Shown: piece after piece, positions 25,729 to 33,880 of the stretch
Layout: every line of letters starts with the position of its first letter
Position numbering within the stretch: the first letter of the stretch is position 1
DNA from: Tolypothrix campylonemoides VB511288
Lineage (GTDB): Bacteria > Cyanobacteriota > Cyanobacteriia > Cyanobacteriales > Nostocaceae
DNA length: 64,000 nucleotides
Reading direction: 5' to 3'
Assembly (NCBI GenBank): GCA_000828075.3
Contig: JXCB02000023.1
Location: 543,937 to 607,936, forward strand
Position numbers and translations under genes: made by a program
Notes under the pieces: generated by a model
What the model saw: only the letters and a program-made list of their open reading frames with translations
Databases searched by the model: none
What the model was told of the DNA's origin: nothing

Positions 25729-26868
25729 GTGCCTTTGAAATGTGCCCTTGTTCATGAATGGCTGACACCTAAAGCCACTGGTGGTTCAGAACTCGTTGTG
25801 CGAGAAATTCTCAACCACATCAATGCTGATTTGTTCGCCCTCATCGACTTTGAATCAAGTAACCCAGAAAGCTACTTATATCAGCAGAAGATTGGCACAA
25901 CGTTTCTTCAGCACTTTCCTTTTGCCCGCAATGGTGTACAAAAATACTTACCTTTGTTGCCACTAGCAATCGAACAACTAGATTTGCGGGCGTACGACGT
26001 CATCTTGTCTTCATCTCACGCCGTTGCTAAAGGAATCCTAACGACTCCTGAACAGTTACATATTTGTTACTGTCACAGCCCCATGCGCTATGCCTGGGAC
26101 ATGACTTTTGATTATCTAAGGCAAAGCAAGCTGGGAAGTGGTTTACCTGGTTGGATGACGCGGTATGTACTGCATGGTCTCCGTCAGTGGGATGTATTGA
26201 CAGCAAATCGAGTCGATTACTTTATTGCTAACTCAAAGCATACTGCTCGTCGTATTTGGCGCTGCTATCGAAGAGAAGCAACAGTCATTTACCCGCCAGT
26301 TCATATCGAGAGTTTTCCATTTGTACCTCAAAAACAAGACTATTATGTAACCGTTTCCCGGTTGGTCAGTTACAAACAAGTATGTTTAATAATCAGGGCT
26401 TTTAATAAATTGCAACTACCTTTAGTAGTAATTGGGACAGGACCAGAGATGAAAAAAATCCGGAGGATAGCAAAATCCAATATACAAATACTCGGGTGGC
26501 AAGCTAATGATATGGTAAAAAAATATATGGCTTATGCCAAAGGTTTTGTATATGCAGCTTGTGAAGATTTTGGCATTGCCTTGGTGGAGGCGCAAGCTTG
26601 CGGCACTCCGGTGATCGCCTACGGTGCAGGTGGTGCTTTAGAAACTGTGCGAGATGTACGCGAACATGGCGATCAGGCGACTGGTATATTCTTCAAGGAG
26701 CAAACAGAGGAGGCATTGGTAGACACAATAAAACAGTTTGAAATTTATCAAGGAAAATTGAGCCCTGAATCTGCGCGAGTGCACGCTGCTCAATTTTCCC
26801 CGCAAATCTTTGCACAGCGCTACCTAGACTTTTTAAATAAGTGTACACAAAACTTGACCATCACCTGA
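25729..26868 (+). CDS. Glycosyltransferase family 4 (WbaZ-like)
   Basis: GT-B transferase of 379 residues starting at GTG 25729 (MPLKCALVHEWLTPKATGGS). LHICYCHSPMRYAWDMTFDY is typical of the mannosyl/WbaZ-like subgroup, and YVTVSRLVSYKQVCLIIRAF, GWQANDMVKKYM and EDFGIALVEAQACGTPVIAY mark the donor domain. It precedes the initiating sugar transferase and GDP-fucose genes, so it may add an early sugar such as mannose; this is inference. The stop codon lies in the loop of a hairpin. Confidence 0.9.
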   Translation: MPLKCALVHEWLTPKATGGSELVVREILNHINADLFALIDFESSNPESYLYQQKIGTTFLQHFPFARNGVQKYLPLLPLAIEQLDLRAYDVILSSSHAVAKGILTTPEQLHICYCHSPMRYAWDMTFDYLRQSKLGSGLPGWMTRYVLHGLRQWDVLTANRVDYFIANSKHTARRIWRCYRREATVIYPPVHIESFPFVPQKQDYYVTVSRLVSYKQVCLIIRAFNKLQLPLVVIGTGPEMKKIRRIAKSNIQILGWQANDMVKKYMAYAKGFVYAACEDFGIALVEAQACGTPVIAYGAGGALETVRDVREHGDQATGIFFKEQTEEALVDTIKQFEIYQGKLSPESARVHAAQFSPQIFAQRYLDFLNKCTQNLTIT

Positions 26869-26882
26869 ATGATGGTCAAGTT
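26851..26882 (+). terminator. Hairpin at the end of the GT4 gene
   Basis: A perfect 13-bp stem (AACTTGACCATCA with its complement) and 6-nt loop spans the stop codon. The downstream T run is short (TTTACC), so it may be a weak terminator or an mRNA-stabilising structure. Confidence 0.55.
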
Positions 26883-26971
26883 TACCAGGCTTTTGGAAAT
26901 TTGACCCCAGAAGCACCTCCTTTTAGCTTTAAGATTGGGACTATGTGTGGTGTGGATTGTTAAGGAGTATG

Positions 26972-27940
26972 ATGACTGCCCAGAGCTCACTCCTCTCCGG
27001 GAAGCGATCGCGTAGTACGCCCGGTACTGGCCGCTGTTTTAAAAGCAGCGTCCGCCTGTCCGAAGGACGGGCACAACCAACTGAAGCAAGCTTGCCGTTG
27101 CTCCGGCGATTGCCCTTTAAGGCATTGCGTTCGGTGCAATCGCATAGAGCGTCTTTACGCCCAAGTCGAAGAAACGTAACTGCCCTATTACCGCTCCCCA
27201 GGGCAGGTGTTTCCCAGACAAATGCCTCGGCAACATACAAACGCTCGCGTACTTTCTTCAAACGCGATCAACAGAAAAAGACGCCTAAAGTTCAAACTAA
27301 AGGTCTGTCTTTTCAGATTTTAAACGGAGAGTTTGCTAAGCGATTATTCGACATTCTGTTTTCCCTGTTGGTGTTAATTTTGTTTTCTCCTGTCTACTTA
27401 ATTTTGGCCTTGCTGATTGCTTTAAGCTCAGAAGGTCCAATTTTTTATATACAAGAGCGGGTTGGTAAAAATTACAAACCCTTTAATTGTATTAAATTCC
27501 GGACAATGGTCACTAATGCCGACGAAGTCCTTGTGCAAATGATGCAAACTTCTCCTCATTTGCAGGAAGAATTTGAGGCAAATTTTAAACTCAAGCACGA
27601 CCCGCGAATTACGAAAATCGGTCGTTTTTTGCGCATCACTAGTTTGGATGAATTTCCTCAGTTCTGGAATGTTTTAAAAGGAGACATGAGTGTTGTCGGT
27701 CCACGACCTTTAGTAGCAGAAGAACTACCCAAATATGGTTGTCACATAGATCAGATTTTAACTATCCGACCAGGAATTACTGGATTATGGCAAGTTTCTG
27801 GACGCAATGATATCCCTTATCCTCGGCGGGTTCAAATAGACTTGTATTATGCTAAATTCAGAACTTTTGCCTTGGATTGGTGGATAGTTTTTAAAACAAT
27901 TGGCGTTGTGGTTATGCCTAAAAATAATGGGGCATACTAA
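26972..27940 (+). CDS. Bacterial sugar transferase (undecaprenyl-phosphate primer enzyme)
   Basis: Polyprenyl-phosphate hexose-1-phosphate transferase that would start lipid-linked repeat-unit synthesis at the inner membrane. One membrane helix (LFDILFSLLVLILFSPVYLI) precedes FRTMVTNADEV, HDPRITKIGRFLRITSLDEF, GDMSVVGPRPL and RPGITGLWQVSGRND, all canonical for the monotopic family. AAGGAG precedes ATG 26972 by 4 nt (an ATG also sits at 26969). Codons from 27005 to 27241 look foreign: an arginine- and proline-rich stretch from a cyanobacterial repeat, absent from the family. Without it the protein would be about 243 aa. Confidence 0.9.
   Translation: MTAQSSLLSGKRSRSTPGTGRCFKSSVRLSEGRAQPTEASLPLLRRLPFKALRSVQSHRASLRPSRRNVTALLPLPRAGVSQTNASATYKRSRTFFKRDQQKKTPKVQTKGLSFQILNGEFAKRLFDILFSLLVLILFSPVYLILALLIALSSEGPIFYIQERVGKNYKPFNCIKFRTMVTNADEVLVQMMQTSPHLQEEFEANFKLKHDPRITKIGRFLRITSLDEFPQFWNVLKGDMSVVGPRPLVAEELPKYGCHIDQILTIRPGITGLWQVSGRNDIPYPRRVQIDLYYAKFRTFALDWWIVFKTIGVVVMPKNNGAY
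27005..27241. repeat. 237-nt repeat insertion inside the sugar transferase gene, in frame
   Basis: The segment starts CGATCGCGTAGTACGCCCGG and is full of short GC-rich inverted repeats (GTCCGAAGGAC, CCCTTTAAGG). It is bounded by similar 13-mers, AAGCGATCGCGTA at 27002 and AAACGCTCGCGTA at 27239, both reading Lys-Arg-Ser-Arg. Their 237-nt spacing is 79 codons, so the downstream frame is kept. The opposite strand is also open throughout. I take this as a HIP1-associated repeat insertion with target duplication. Confidence 0.72.
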
Positions 27941-28008
27941 GCAATTCAAAGTTCAAAACGGGACTTGCCAATAGTAACTAACATCCTGTCGGTGCCTTTA
28001 CAAATTAA

Positions 28009-28096
28009 ATTCGTAATAGTTAACTTGTAATTTATAATTCGTAATTCGTAATTGAAGTTGTCATTATGAATTACGAATTTTTAATTATAAATTATT
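28009..28096. repeat. AT-rich inverted repeat with TTCGTAA units
   Basis: Part of the 27941-28496 gene-free gap. ATTCGTAATTCGTAATT on one side pairs with GAATTACGAATTTTTAATT on the other around a GTCAT centre. It could fold as a weak hairpin after the sugar transferase gene. The gap also holds a MITE-like element (28118-28218) and a TATAAT at 28371-28376 that might be a -10 box for gmd, but without a well-spaced -35. Confidence 0.5.
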
Positions 28097-28117
28097 GCTT
28101 GGCGGCAATTTAACTAC

Positions 28118-28218
28118 TAATACCAATTCTCTGTGAGGTTGCGCCAAATAAATTTTAGAGAGACTGTACTGTCTCTATGGTTGGGAATAAAGCGCATGTT
28201 CACAAAGAAATGGTATTA
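28118..28218. mobile_element. MITE-like element, 101 bp
   Basis: Terminal inverted repeats of 19 bp with two mismatches: TAATACCAATTCTCTGTGA at the left and the complement of TAATACCATTTCTTTGTGA at the right. An internal hairpin AGAGACTGTACTGTCTCT sits at 28159-28176. No coding capacity. No convincing target duplication was found. Confidence 0.6.
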
Positions 28219-28496
28219 CTGACATTTTCTCTAATTTTAAGATAATTTGAAATTTCCGCAAATTTATATAAAGTTTTGATGAAGTTCAAAAAAATTTACA
28301 GGAATAACATAAAACAATCTGCATAGGGTAAGAGGGGCTTGTTGTAAACTTACAAATCGGCAGATTTACTTATAATAATCAGCTAGCCTGCAAGTGAGAC
28401 TCGTAGGTTTCCCGTTGGGAAATTGAGCAATTACCTGTTAGGTTGTACCAGGTCGCCTGTATTGATCTATTCAGTAACGACAAGGGATAATAAAGC

Positions 28497-29576
28497 ATGA
28501 CGCAAAAGAAGCGAGCGTTAATTACTGGTATTACCGGTCAAGATGGTTCATATCTTAGTGAGTTTTTACTAGAGCAAGGATATGAAGTTCATGGTATAAT
28601 ACGCCGGACATCCACTTTCAACACCGATCGCATAGATCATATTTACGAAGACCCTCACAAAGAGGGAGTGCGCTTGTTTCTACACTATGGTGACTTGACG
28701 GATGGTACCACGCTGCGCCGCATTCTAGAGGAAGTTCAGCCAGTAGAAATTTACAACCTAGGCGCTCAATCCCATGTACGGGTAAGCTTTGATTCTCCAG
28801 AGTACACCGTGGATGCAGTCGGAATGGGAACGCTGCGTTTGTTAGAAGCGATTCGTGACTACCAGCATCGCACAGGCATTCAGGTGCGGTTCTACCAAGC
28901 GGGTTCTTCAGAAATGTATGGCTTGGTACAAGAAGTTCCCCAGAAAGAAATAACTCCGTTTTACCCCCGTAGTCCTTATGCTTGTGCTAAAGTTTACGCT
29001 CATTGGCAAACGGTAAATTACCGTGAATCTTACGGTATGTTCGCGTGTAATGGTATACTATTTAACCATGAATCGCCTCGACGGGGTGAAACATTTGTAA
29101 CGCGTAAGATTACAATGGCAGTTGCCAGAATCCTTGGCGGCAGACAGAAGAAGCTTTACATGGGTAATCTTGATTCCCAGCGAGACTGGGGCTATGCGAA
29201 AGATTACGTCAAGGCAATGTGGTTAATGCTACAGCAAGAACGTCCCGATGATTACGTAATAGCTACTGGTGAAACCCATTCCGTGCGTGAGTTTCTCGAA
29301 CTGGCGTTTGGTTATGTGAATCTCAATTGGGAAGATCATGTCGAGTTTGACGAACGCTATCTTCGTCCAGCTGAGGTAGACTTGTTGATTGGTGATTCTA
29401 CTAAGGCACGACAAAAGTTGGGTTGGAAACCATCAGTCACATTTGAGCAACTCGTAGCCATTATGGTAGAAGCTGACTTGCAAGCGTTGGGACTGACTTC
29501 GCCAAATGGTAAAGTCGCAAAAGTGTTGCAGGATAATGCCATGATTCGGCAAGAACTGGGTGCACTCCACTTGTGA
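28497..29576 (+). CDS. gmd: GDP-mannose 4,6-dehydratase
   Basis: Converts GDP-D-mannose to GDP-4-keto-6-deoxymannose, the first step to GDP-L-fucose. Extended SDR fold, 359 residues. NADP-binding [20 protein letters not shown], then [15 protein letters not shown], the active-site SSEMYG and Y-x3-K in [11 protein letters not shown], and [16 protein letters not shown], a hallmark of Gmd. Followed directly by the GDP-fucose synthase gene: its TGA overlaps a GTG in that frame. Cytoplasmic. Confidence 0.96.
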   Translation: MTQKKRALITGITGQDGSYLSEFLLEQGYEVHGIIRRTSTFNTDRIDHIYEDPHKEGVRLFLHYGDLTDGTTLRRILEEVQPVEIYNLGAQSHVRVSFDSPEYTVDAVGMGTLRLLEAIRDYQHRTGIQVRFYQAGSSEMYGLVQEVPQKEITPFYPRSPYACAKVYAHWQTVNYRESYGMFACNGILFNHESPRRGETFVTRKITMAVARILGGRQKKLYMGNLDSQRDWGYAKDYVKAMWLMLQQERPDDYVIATGETHSVREFLELAFGYVNLNWEDHVEFDERYLRPAEVDLLIGDSTKARQKLGWKPSVTFEQLVAIMVEADLQALGLTSPNGKVAKVLQDNAMIRQELGALHL

Positions 29577-29599
29577 TATACACCAACGAGGAAGAAAAG

Positions 29600-30544
29600 A
29601 TGAACGCCTTAGAACTGAAGAACAAAAGAATTCTCGTAACTGGTGGAGCTGGTTTTTTGGGGCGTCAGGTGATAGACCAGTTATGTAAGGCTGGAGCTGA
29701 TCGCGATAAAATTACAGTGCCGCGATCGCGTGATTGCGACCTGCGTGTCCTGGAAAATTCCCAACGAGCAGTGGATCAGCAAGACATTGTTATCCACTTA
29801 GCAGCCCACGTCGGCGGTATCGGTCTTAACCGTGAAAAACCGGCTGAATTGTTCTACGACAACTTAATGATGGGAACCCAGTTGATTCATGCATCCTATC
29901 AAGCGGTCGTAGAAAAATTCGTCTGCGTTGGCACCATCTGCGCCTATCCCAAATTTACCCCAGTTCCATTTAAAGAAGATGACCTGTGGGAAGGTTACCC
30001 GGAAGAAACCAACGCCCCTTACGGAATCGCAAAAAAAGCCCTTCTCGTCCAACTACAGGCTTACCGCCAGCAATACGGCTTTAATGGCATTTACCTGCTA
30101 CCCGTGAATCTGTACGGACCAGAGGATAACTTTGACACCAGAAGTTCTCACGTTATTCCAGCACTCATTCGCAAAGTTCACGAAGCCCAAATAAAGGGAG
30201 AAAAGAAACTCCCAGTTTGGGGTGATGGTAGTCCTACCCGCGAGTTTCTGTATTCAGAAGACGCAGCGCGGGGTATTGTCATGGGGACTCAATTCTATAG
30301 CGATGCTGAACCCGTTAACTTGGGAACTGGTCATGAAATCTCCATCCGCGACTTGATCAATCTTATTTGTGAGTTGATGGAGTTTGATGGCGAAATTGTT
30401 TGGGAAACAGACAAACCCAACGGTCAACCGCGTCGCTGTTTAGATACCGAACGGGCGAAGAAAGCCTTTGGATTCACAGCTCAAATAGAGTTCAAGCAAG
30501 GGTTGAAGAATACGATTGAGTGGTGGCGTCAGCACGGCGCATAG
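29600..30544 (+). CDS. fcl: GDP-L-fucose synthase
   Basis: Epimerises and reduces the Gmd product to GDP-L-fucose. NAD(P)-binding [34 protein letters not shown] (catalytic Ser/Cys region), Y-x3-K in YGIAKKAL, then [13 protein letters not shown] and [20 protein letters not shown], the last being characteristic of the family. ATG 29600 has GAGGAAG upstream; a GTG at 29573 overlapping the gmd stop is the alternative start. About 314 residues, normal for the family. Confidence 0.95.
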   Translation: MNALELKNKRILVTGGAGFLGRQVIDQLCKAGADRDKITVPRSRDCDLRVLENSQRAVDQQDIVIHLAAHVGGIGLNREKPAELFYDNLMMGTQLIHASYQAVVEKFVCVGTICAYPKFTPVPFKEDDLWEGYPEETNAPYGIAKKALLVQLQAYRQQYGFNGIYLLPVNLYGPEDNFDTRSSHVIPALIRKVHEAQIKGEKKLPVWGDGSPTREFLYSEDAARGIVMGTQFYSDAEPVNLGTGHEISIRDLINLICELMEFDGEIVWETDKPNGQPRRCLDTERAKKAFGFTAQIEFKQGLKNTIEWWRQHGA

Positions 30545-30560
30545 TTGACCTGAAAGGCTC

Positions 30561-30600
30561 AGATTCCCGACTTCTTGAAGAAGTCGGGAATCTTGTTGTT
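30561..30600 (+). terminator. Palindromic terminator-like repeat after fcl
   Basis: A perfect 16-bp stem, AGATTCCCGACTTCTT paired with AAGAAGTCGGGAATCT across one G, followed by TGTTGTT. The same palindrome and flank (TGTTGTTCAC) recur inverted at 59735-59777, so it is also a dispersed repeat. Confidence 0.7.
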
Positions 30601-30632
30601 CACACACATAAAATTGTCGCGAATACTTCTTA

Positions 30633-30778
30633 ACGTGAGTTCTTTCAAAGTCAAAGCAGACCTCACCCCAAACCCGTCTCCTACGAGGAGAGGGGCTTTA
30701 AACCCTGATTCTAATGTTGCTCCTCCCTCTCCTAAAAGGAGAGGGAGGTTGGGAGGGTGAGGTTTTTCGAACTCACGT
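30633..30778. mobile_element. Intact 146-bp non-autonomous inverted-repeat element
   Basis: The ends are ACGTGAGTT and AACTCACGT, flanked by a perfect 7-bp target duplication CTTCTTA (30626-30632 and 30779-30785). The interior is a long imperfect palindrome rich in CTCCTCTCC and GGAGAGGG. It is the undisturbed, inverted relative of the interrupted element at 12515-13060. No coding capacity. Confidence 0.82.
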
Positions 30779-30801
30779 CTTCTTAACTGAACGCTATTGA
30801 T

Positions 30802-31275
30802 TCAAAAATTCAATTTTAGGAAAATTTCAGATTTGTGCTGTCTAGCCCATTCAATGTCCCAATCCACAAATCCAAGGCTGCGGTAAAGTTTTGATGCGAC
30901 CTCGTTACCTTGCTGATAACTCGTCGCGATTAACTCAACTTCTGGGTGCAGCTTGAGACGCCTTATCACCTCCAGCATAGCCGCTCGTCCGTAGCCCTTC
31001 CGTTGATATTTATGGTCAATCATGAGGCGAAGAATAAAACCAACTCCAGCCGTGATTTCGTACATTGTAAAGCCGACCATTGCTAACTGAGGCTGTTCCC
31101 AACCCGCAACTTCAGCATCATAAACAGCTAAGGGAAACAAATTTGGGTTCACGTAAGCCTCAGCTAATGATTTCACGTTTGAAGCCACAAGCCCCTTTTG
31201 AGATTCGTCCACTTCCAAGCTGATGCATTCTCGGAAATTATCAAGCGTGACTTTACGTAAATGTACCTTAGCCAA
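30802..31275 (-). CDS. GNAT family N-acetyltransferase
   Basis: A 157-residue acetyl-CoA-dependent transferase with the GNAT fold. The cofactor loop is YQRKGYGRAAMLEVIRRLKL, preceded by the strand GVGFILRLMIDHK and followed by NEVASKLYRSLGFVDWD. The pattern resembles diamine/spermidine acetyltransferases of the BltD type, but the substrate cannot be assigned. Transcribed towards fcl; the mobile element lies just past its 3' end. Confidence 0.85.
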   Translation of the reverse strand: MAKVHLRKVTLDNFRECISLEVDESQKGLVASNVKSLAEAYVNPNLFPLAVYDAEVAGWEQPQLAMVGFTMYEITAGVGFILRLMIDHKYQRKGYGRAAMLEVIRRLKLHPEVELIATSYQQGNEVASKLYRSLGFVDWDIEWARQHKSEIFLKLNF

Positions 31276-31354
31276 GCATCCTCCTTTTCCTCGATACCTA
31301 ATTTACAATTAGAACGCACAATGCCGTCTAAGAAATAAGCTTTTTAATAAACCT

Positions 31355-31942
31355 GTGGAGAAAGTTGATCATCAACTAAAGAAAAAAGAATTACGAAAAT
31401 CGCTACTCAAAACACGTCAATCAATGCCCGTGGCAGAGTGGAAACAAAAGAGCCATCTTATCTGCCAAAATCTTTTAAACTCTCCCCAATTTAACCAAGC
31501 AAAAACAATACTCGCTTATTTTAGCTTTCGTCAAGAACCAGACTTAAGCCTTTTATTTACAGATACCTCTCACCGATGGGGTTTTCCTCGCTGCGTTGGT
31601 TACTCGCTTTGCTGGCATATTTGTACACATCAAGGCTCTGTAATAACTGGGTGTTATGGAATTCCTGAACCCCAGCCTGACGCGCCAACCATAGTTCCTG
31701 AGGAAGTTGATTTAATTCTTATTCCCTGTGTTGCTTGCGACTATCAAGGATATCGCTTGGGTTATGGCGGAGGATATTATGACCGTATGCTGAGTTCTCC
31801 TGAATGGGCAAACAAGCCTACCATTGGCATTGTGTTTGAATTTGGCTATTTGCCAGAATTACCTGTTGAACCGTGGGATAAACCGTTACAGGGCGTGTGT
31901 ACGGAATTTGGGTTGAACCCACTACAAATTATTAAATTTTAA
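31355..31942 (+). CDS. 5-formyltetrahydrofolate cyclo-ligase
   Basis: ATP-dependent conversion of 5-formyl-THF to 5,10-methenyl-THF. The N-terminal helix KKELRKSLLKTRQSM holds the ATP-phosphate lysine and arginine, ILAYFSFRQEPDLS follows, and the C-terminal signature is YRLGYGGGYYDRMLS. Length 195 aa is normal. Start GTG 31355 has no strong ribosome site; GTG is the earliest option. Followed after 4 nt by an ABC permease gene, perhaps co-transcribed. Confidence 0.92.
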   Translation: MEKVDHQLKKKELRKSLLKTRQSMPVAEWKQKSHLICQNLLNSPQFNQAKTILAYFSFRQEPDLSLLFTDTSHRWGFPRCVGYSLCWHICTHQGSVITGCYGIPEPQPDAPTIVPEEVDLILIPCVACDYQGYRLGYGGGYYDRMLSSPEWANKPTIGIVFEFGYLPELPVEPWDKPLQGVCTEFGLNPLQIIKF

Positions 31943-31946
31943 GCAG

Positions 31947-32777
31947 ATGACTCATTTAAAAATCCAAAATCGGGTTTGGACATATGGGCTATTAGGGGCT
32001 ATAGCAATACTGACGCTGTTTCCCCTGTTATGGCTTATTAGTACAGCGTTGAAATCCTCAACAGAAAATATTTTTCAATTTCCGCCCCAGTTGTTGCCAA
32101 GCCAACCAACCATCGAGAATTTTGTCAATGTTTGGCAAACCAACCCCTTTGGACAATACCTGTTTAACAGTACCTTGGTGGCAGTGCTAACTGTGTGCTT
32201 GAATCTGATTTTTTGCGCTTTGGCTGCTTACCCATTAGCAAGGCTTTCATTTCCTGGAAGAGACTGGATTTTTATTGCGATTGTTTCCACGATTATGATT
32301 CCCTTCCAAATCGTGATGATTCCGCTGTACATTTTGACAGTCCAGTTGGGTTTGAGAAATACATATTTGGGAATGATTTTTCCTAGCTTGGCTTCTGCTT
32401 TTGGGATTTTTCTGTTGCGACAAGCTTTTATGAGTGTTCCCAAAGAGATGGAAGAAGCTGCACGTATGGATGGTTGTTCGGAGTTAGGTATATGGTGGTT
32501 CGTCATGCTTCCAGCAATTGGTCCTGCACTTGTCACTCTGGCAATTTTCGTATTTATCGGTTCTTGGAGTGACTTTCTTTGGCCCTTAATTGTCATTCAA
32601 GACGAAAACTTATACACCCTTCCTTTAGGAGTCGCGAAGCTGGCGGGTACATTTTCCTTGAACTGGCGGTTGGTAGCTGCAGGCTCAGTTATTTCTATCG
32701 CTCCAGTACTATTATTATTCCTGTTTGTACAACGCTACATTGTTCCCACAGAAACTGGTAGCGGTGTTAAAGGTTAA
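31947..32777 (+). CDS. ABC transporter permease, MalG/UgpE-like
   Basis: Inner-membrane component of a carbohydrate importer (276 aa). Six hydrophobic segments are visible, from TYGLLGAIAILTLFPLLWLI to VISIAPVLLLFLFVQRYIV, and the cytoplasmic EAA loop reads MEEAARMDGCSELGIWWFV, which docks the ATPase. No partner permease, ATPase or matching binding protein lies beside it, so the rest of the transporter must be elsewhere. Its last 4 nt overlap the convergent gene. Confidence 0.9.
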   Translation: MTHLKIQNRVWTYGLLGAIAILTLFPLLWLISTALKSSTENIFQFPPQLLPSQPTIENFVNVWQTNPFGQYLFNSTLVAVLTVCLNLIFCALAAYPLARLSFPGRDWIFIAIVSTIMIPFQIVMIPLYILTVQLGLRNTYLGMIFPSLASAFGIFLLRQAFMSVPKEMEEAARMDGCSELGIWWFVMLPAIGPALVTLAIFVFIGSWSDFLWPLIVIQDENLYTLPLGVAKLAGTFSLNWRLVAAGSVISIAPVLLLFLFVQRYIVPTETGSGVKG

Positions 32778-33781
32778 GGCTTTGGTGAAATTTTTGTAGT
32801 GGACGGAGCAGTTCGAGGTAACGCATTTTGGGAGGGTGATTGAGTAGGTTGGTTCCGAACCGATGTCATATCAAAAAATACGTATATTAAAACTGCCACC
32901 AGTAGACTAGTGATAATACCAAAGCCTATTCCCAGCAGCAAAATGGAGTTTTTATTTAATGCCAAAGAACCATTATCAGCGTTTTTGTCTTTGGCGATAA
33001 CTTGTTGAGGTTGAACTTCGGGCGATCGCTCAATTAACGTTTGGTGTTCCTCAACTGGAATAAAAGGTAGCAAACAACCATTACCATTATCAGCGCTTTT
33101 GTCTTTAGCGACGACTTGTTGAGGTTGAACTTCGGGCGATCGCTCAATTAACGTTTGGTGTTCCTCAACTGGAATCAAAGGTAGCAAAGAACCATTGTCA
33201 ACGCTTTTGTCTTTGGCGAGGATTTCTTGAGGTTCGACTGGCAATGGTAGCTCAATTAACCTCTCGTGTTCCTTGACTGGGATGAATAAATCTGTCAATT
33301 TCCCCTGCTTAAGGTTCATATGAATTTGTTGACGGACTTCCCAGGAAATGACCACTCCAGGTCTCGCTTCCTGGTAACTATTCACGTCTTTTAAAATCAG
33401 GGGTTTTAGGGAATTTGAAAAGCTGTGGTGGTCTACCAGTTCTACTGGTCCCTTTTGCAAGCAAGCGCAAATTTTTTCAATGCAGAAAGCGTTCAGTGGT
33501 TCCCTTAGGTGGTAGCAAATAAAGTGCGGTATATGGCAGCGATCAATGTCATCCCTCTCATCGTTGTACACCCAGCCAAACAGCCAATCTTCTGGAGTAA
33601 TCTGAAGAAGATAAGCAGCCCTGTAACTATGGTTTTCATGCTCAAAAGCATTCCAGTATCGGTAAACTACGTGTTTAAGGAAGGTTTGCTCAATATCTAA
33701 GGGAACTTGCTCACTAGTCACCAGCGCAAAGCCCACACAGGAGAAGCTAGTATAAACTAGTTGGTTGACGGACAAATCCAT
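32774..33781 (-). CDS. Conserved cyanobacterial protein with internal repeats and a C-terminal membrane helix
   Basis: I do not recognise a function. The N-terminal half (about residues 1-170, starting MDLSVNQLVYTSFSCVGFAL) is a globular domain of a type I have seen in other cyanobacteria. Residues 175-270 consist of three near-identical units of 36-38 codons (FIPVEEHQTLIERSPEVQPQ type); a membrane helix (ILLLGIGFGIITSLLVAVLI) and a Pro/Ser/Thr tail follow. At DNA level repeat starts lie at 32969, 33083 and 33191. ATG 33781 is preferred to TTG 33793. The PstS-like gene upstream on the same strand may belong with it. Confidence 0.7.
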   Translation of the reverse strand: MDLSVNQLVYTSFSCVGFALVTSEQVPLDIEQTFLKHVVYRYWNAFEHENHSYRAAYLLQITPEDWLFGWVYNDERDDIDRCHIPHFICYHLREPLNAFCIEKICACLQKGPVELVDHHSFSNSLKPLILKDVNSYQEARPGVVISWEVRQQIHMNLKQGKLTDLFIPVKEHERLIELPLPVEPQEILAKDKSVDNGSLLPLIPVEEHQTLIERSPEVQPQQVVAKDKSADNGNGCLLPFIPVEEHQTLIERSPEVQPQQVIAKDKNADNGSLALNKNSILLLGIGFGIITSLLVAVLIYVFFDMTSVRNQPTQSPSQNALPRTAPSTTKISPKP

Positions 33782-33880
33782 GCTGAATAGCAATCATGAT
33801 AAATGAAGGTAGCGTTCCTTCGTGCACGAATAGTACTCCCATTTAAAGGTAGCTGCATACACTAACAAAACCATACGAAT

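Noticed and set aside
26941-27261. 106-residue - strand frame over the sugar transferase start
   Set aside because: Its sequence is the reverse reading of the inserted repeat; such frames accompany this repeat type and are not evidence of a gene.
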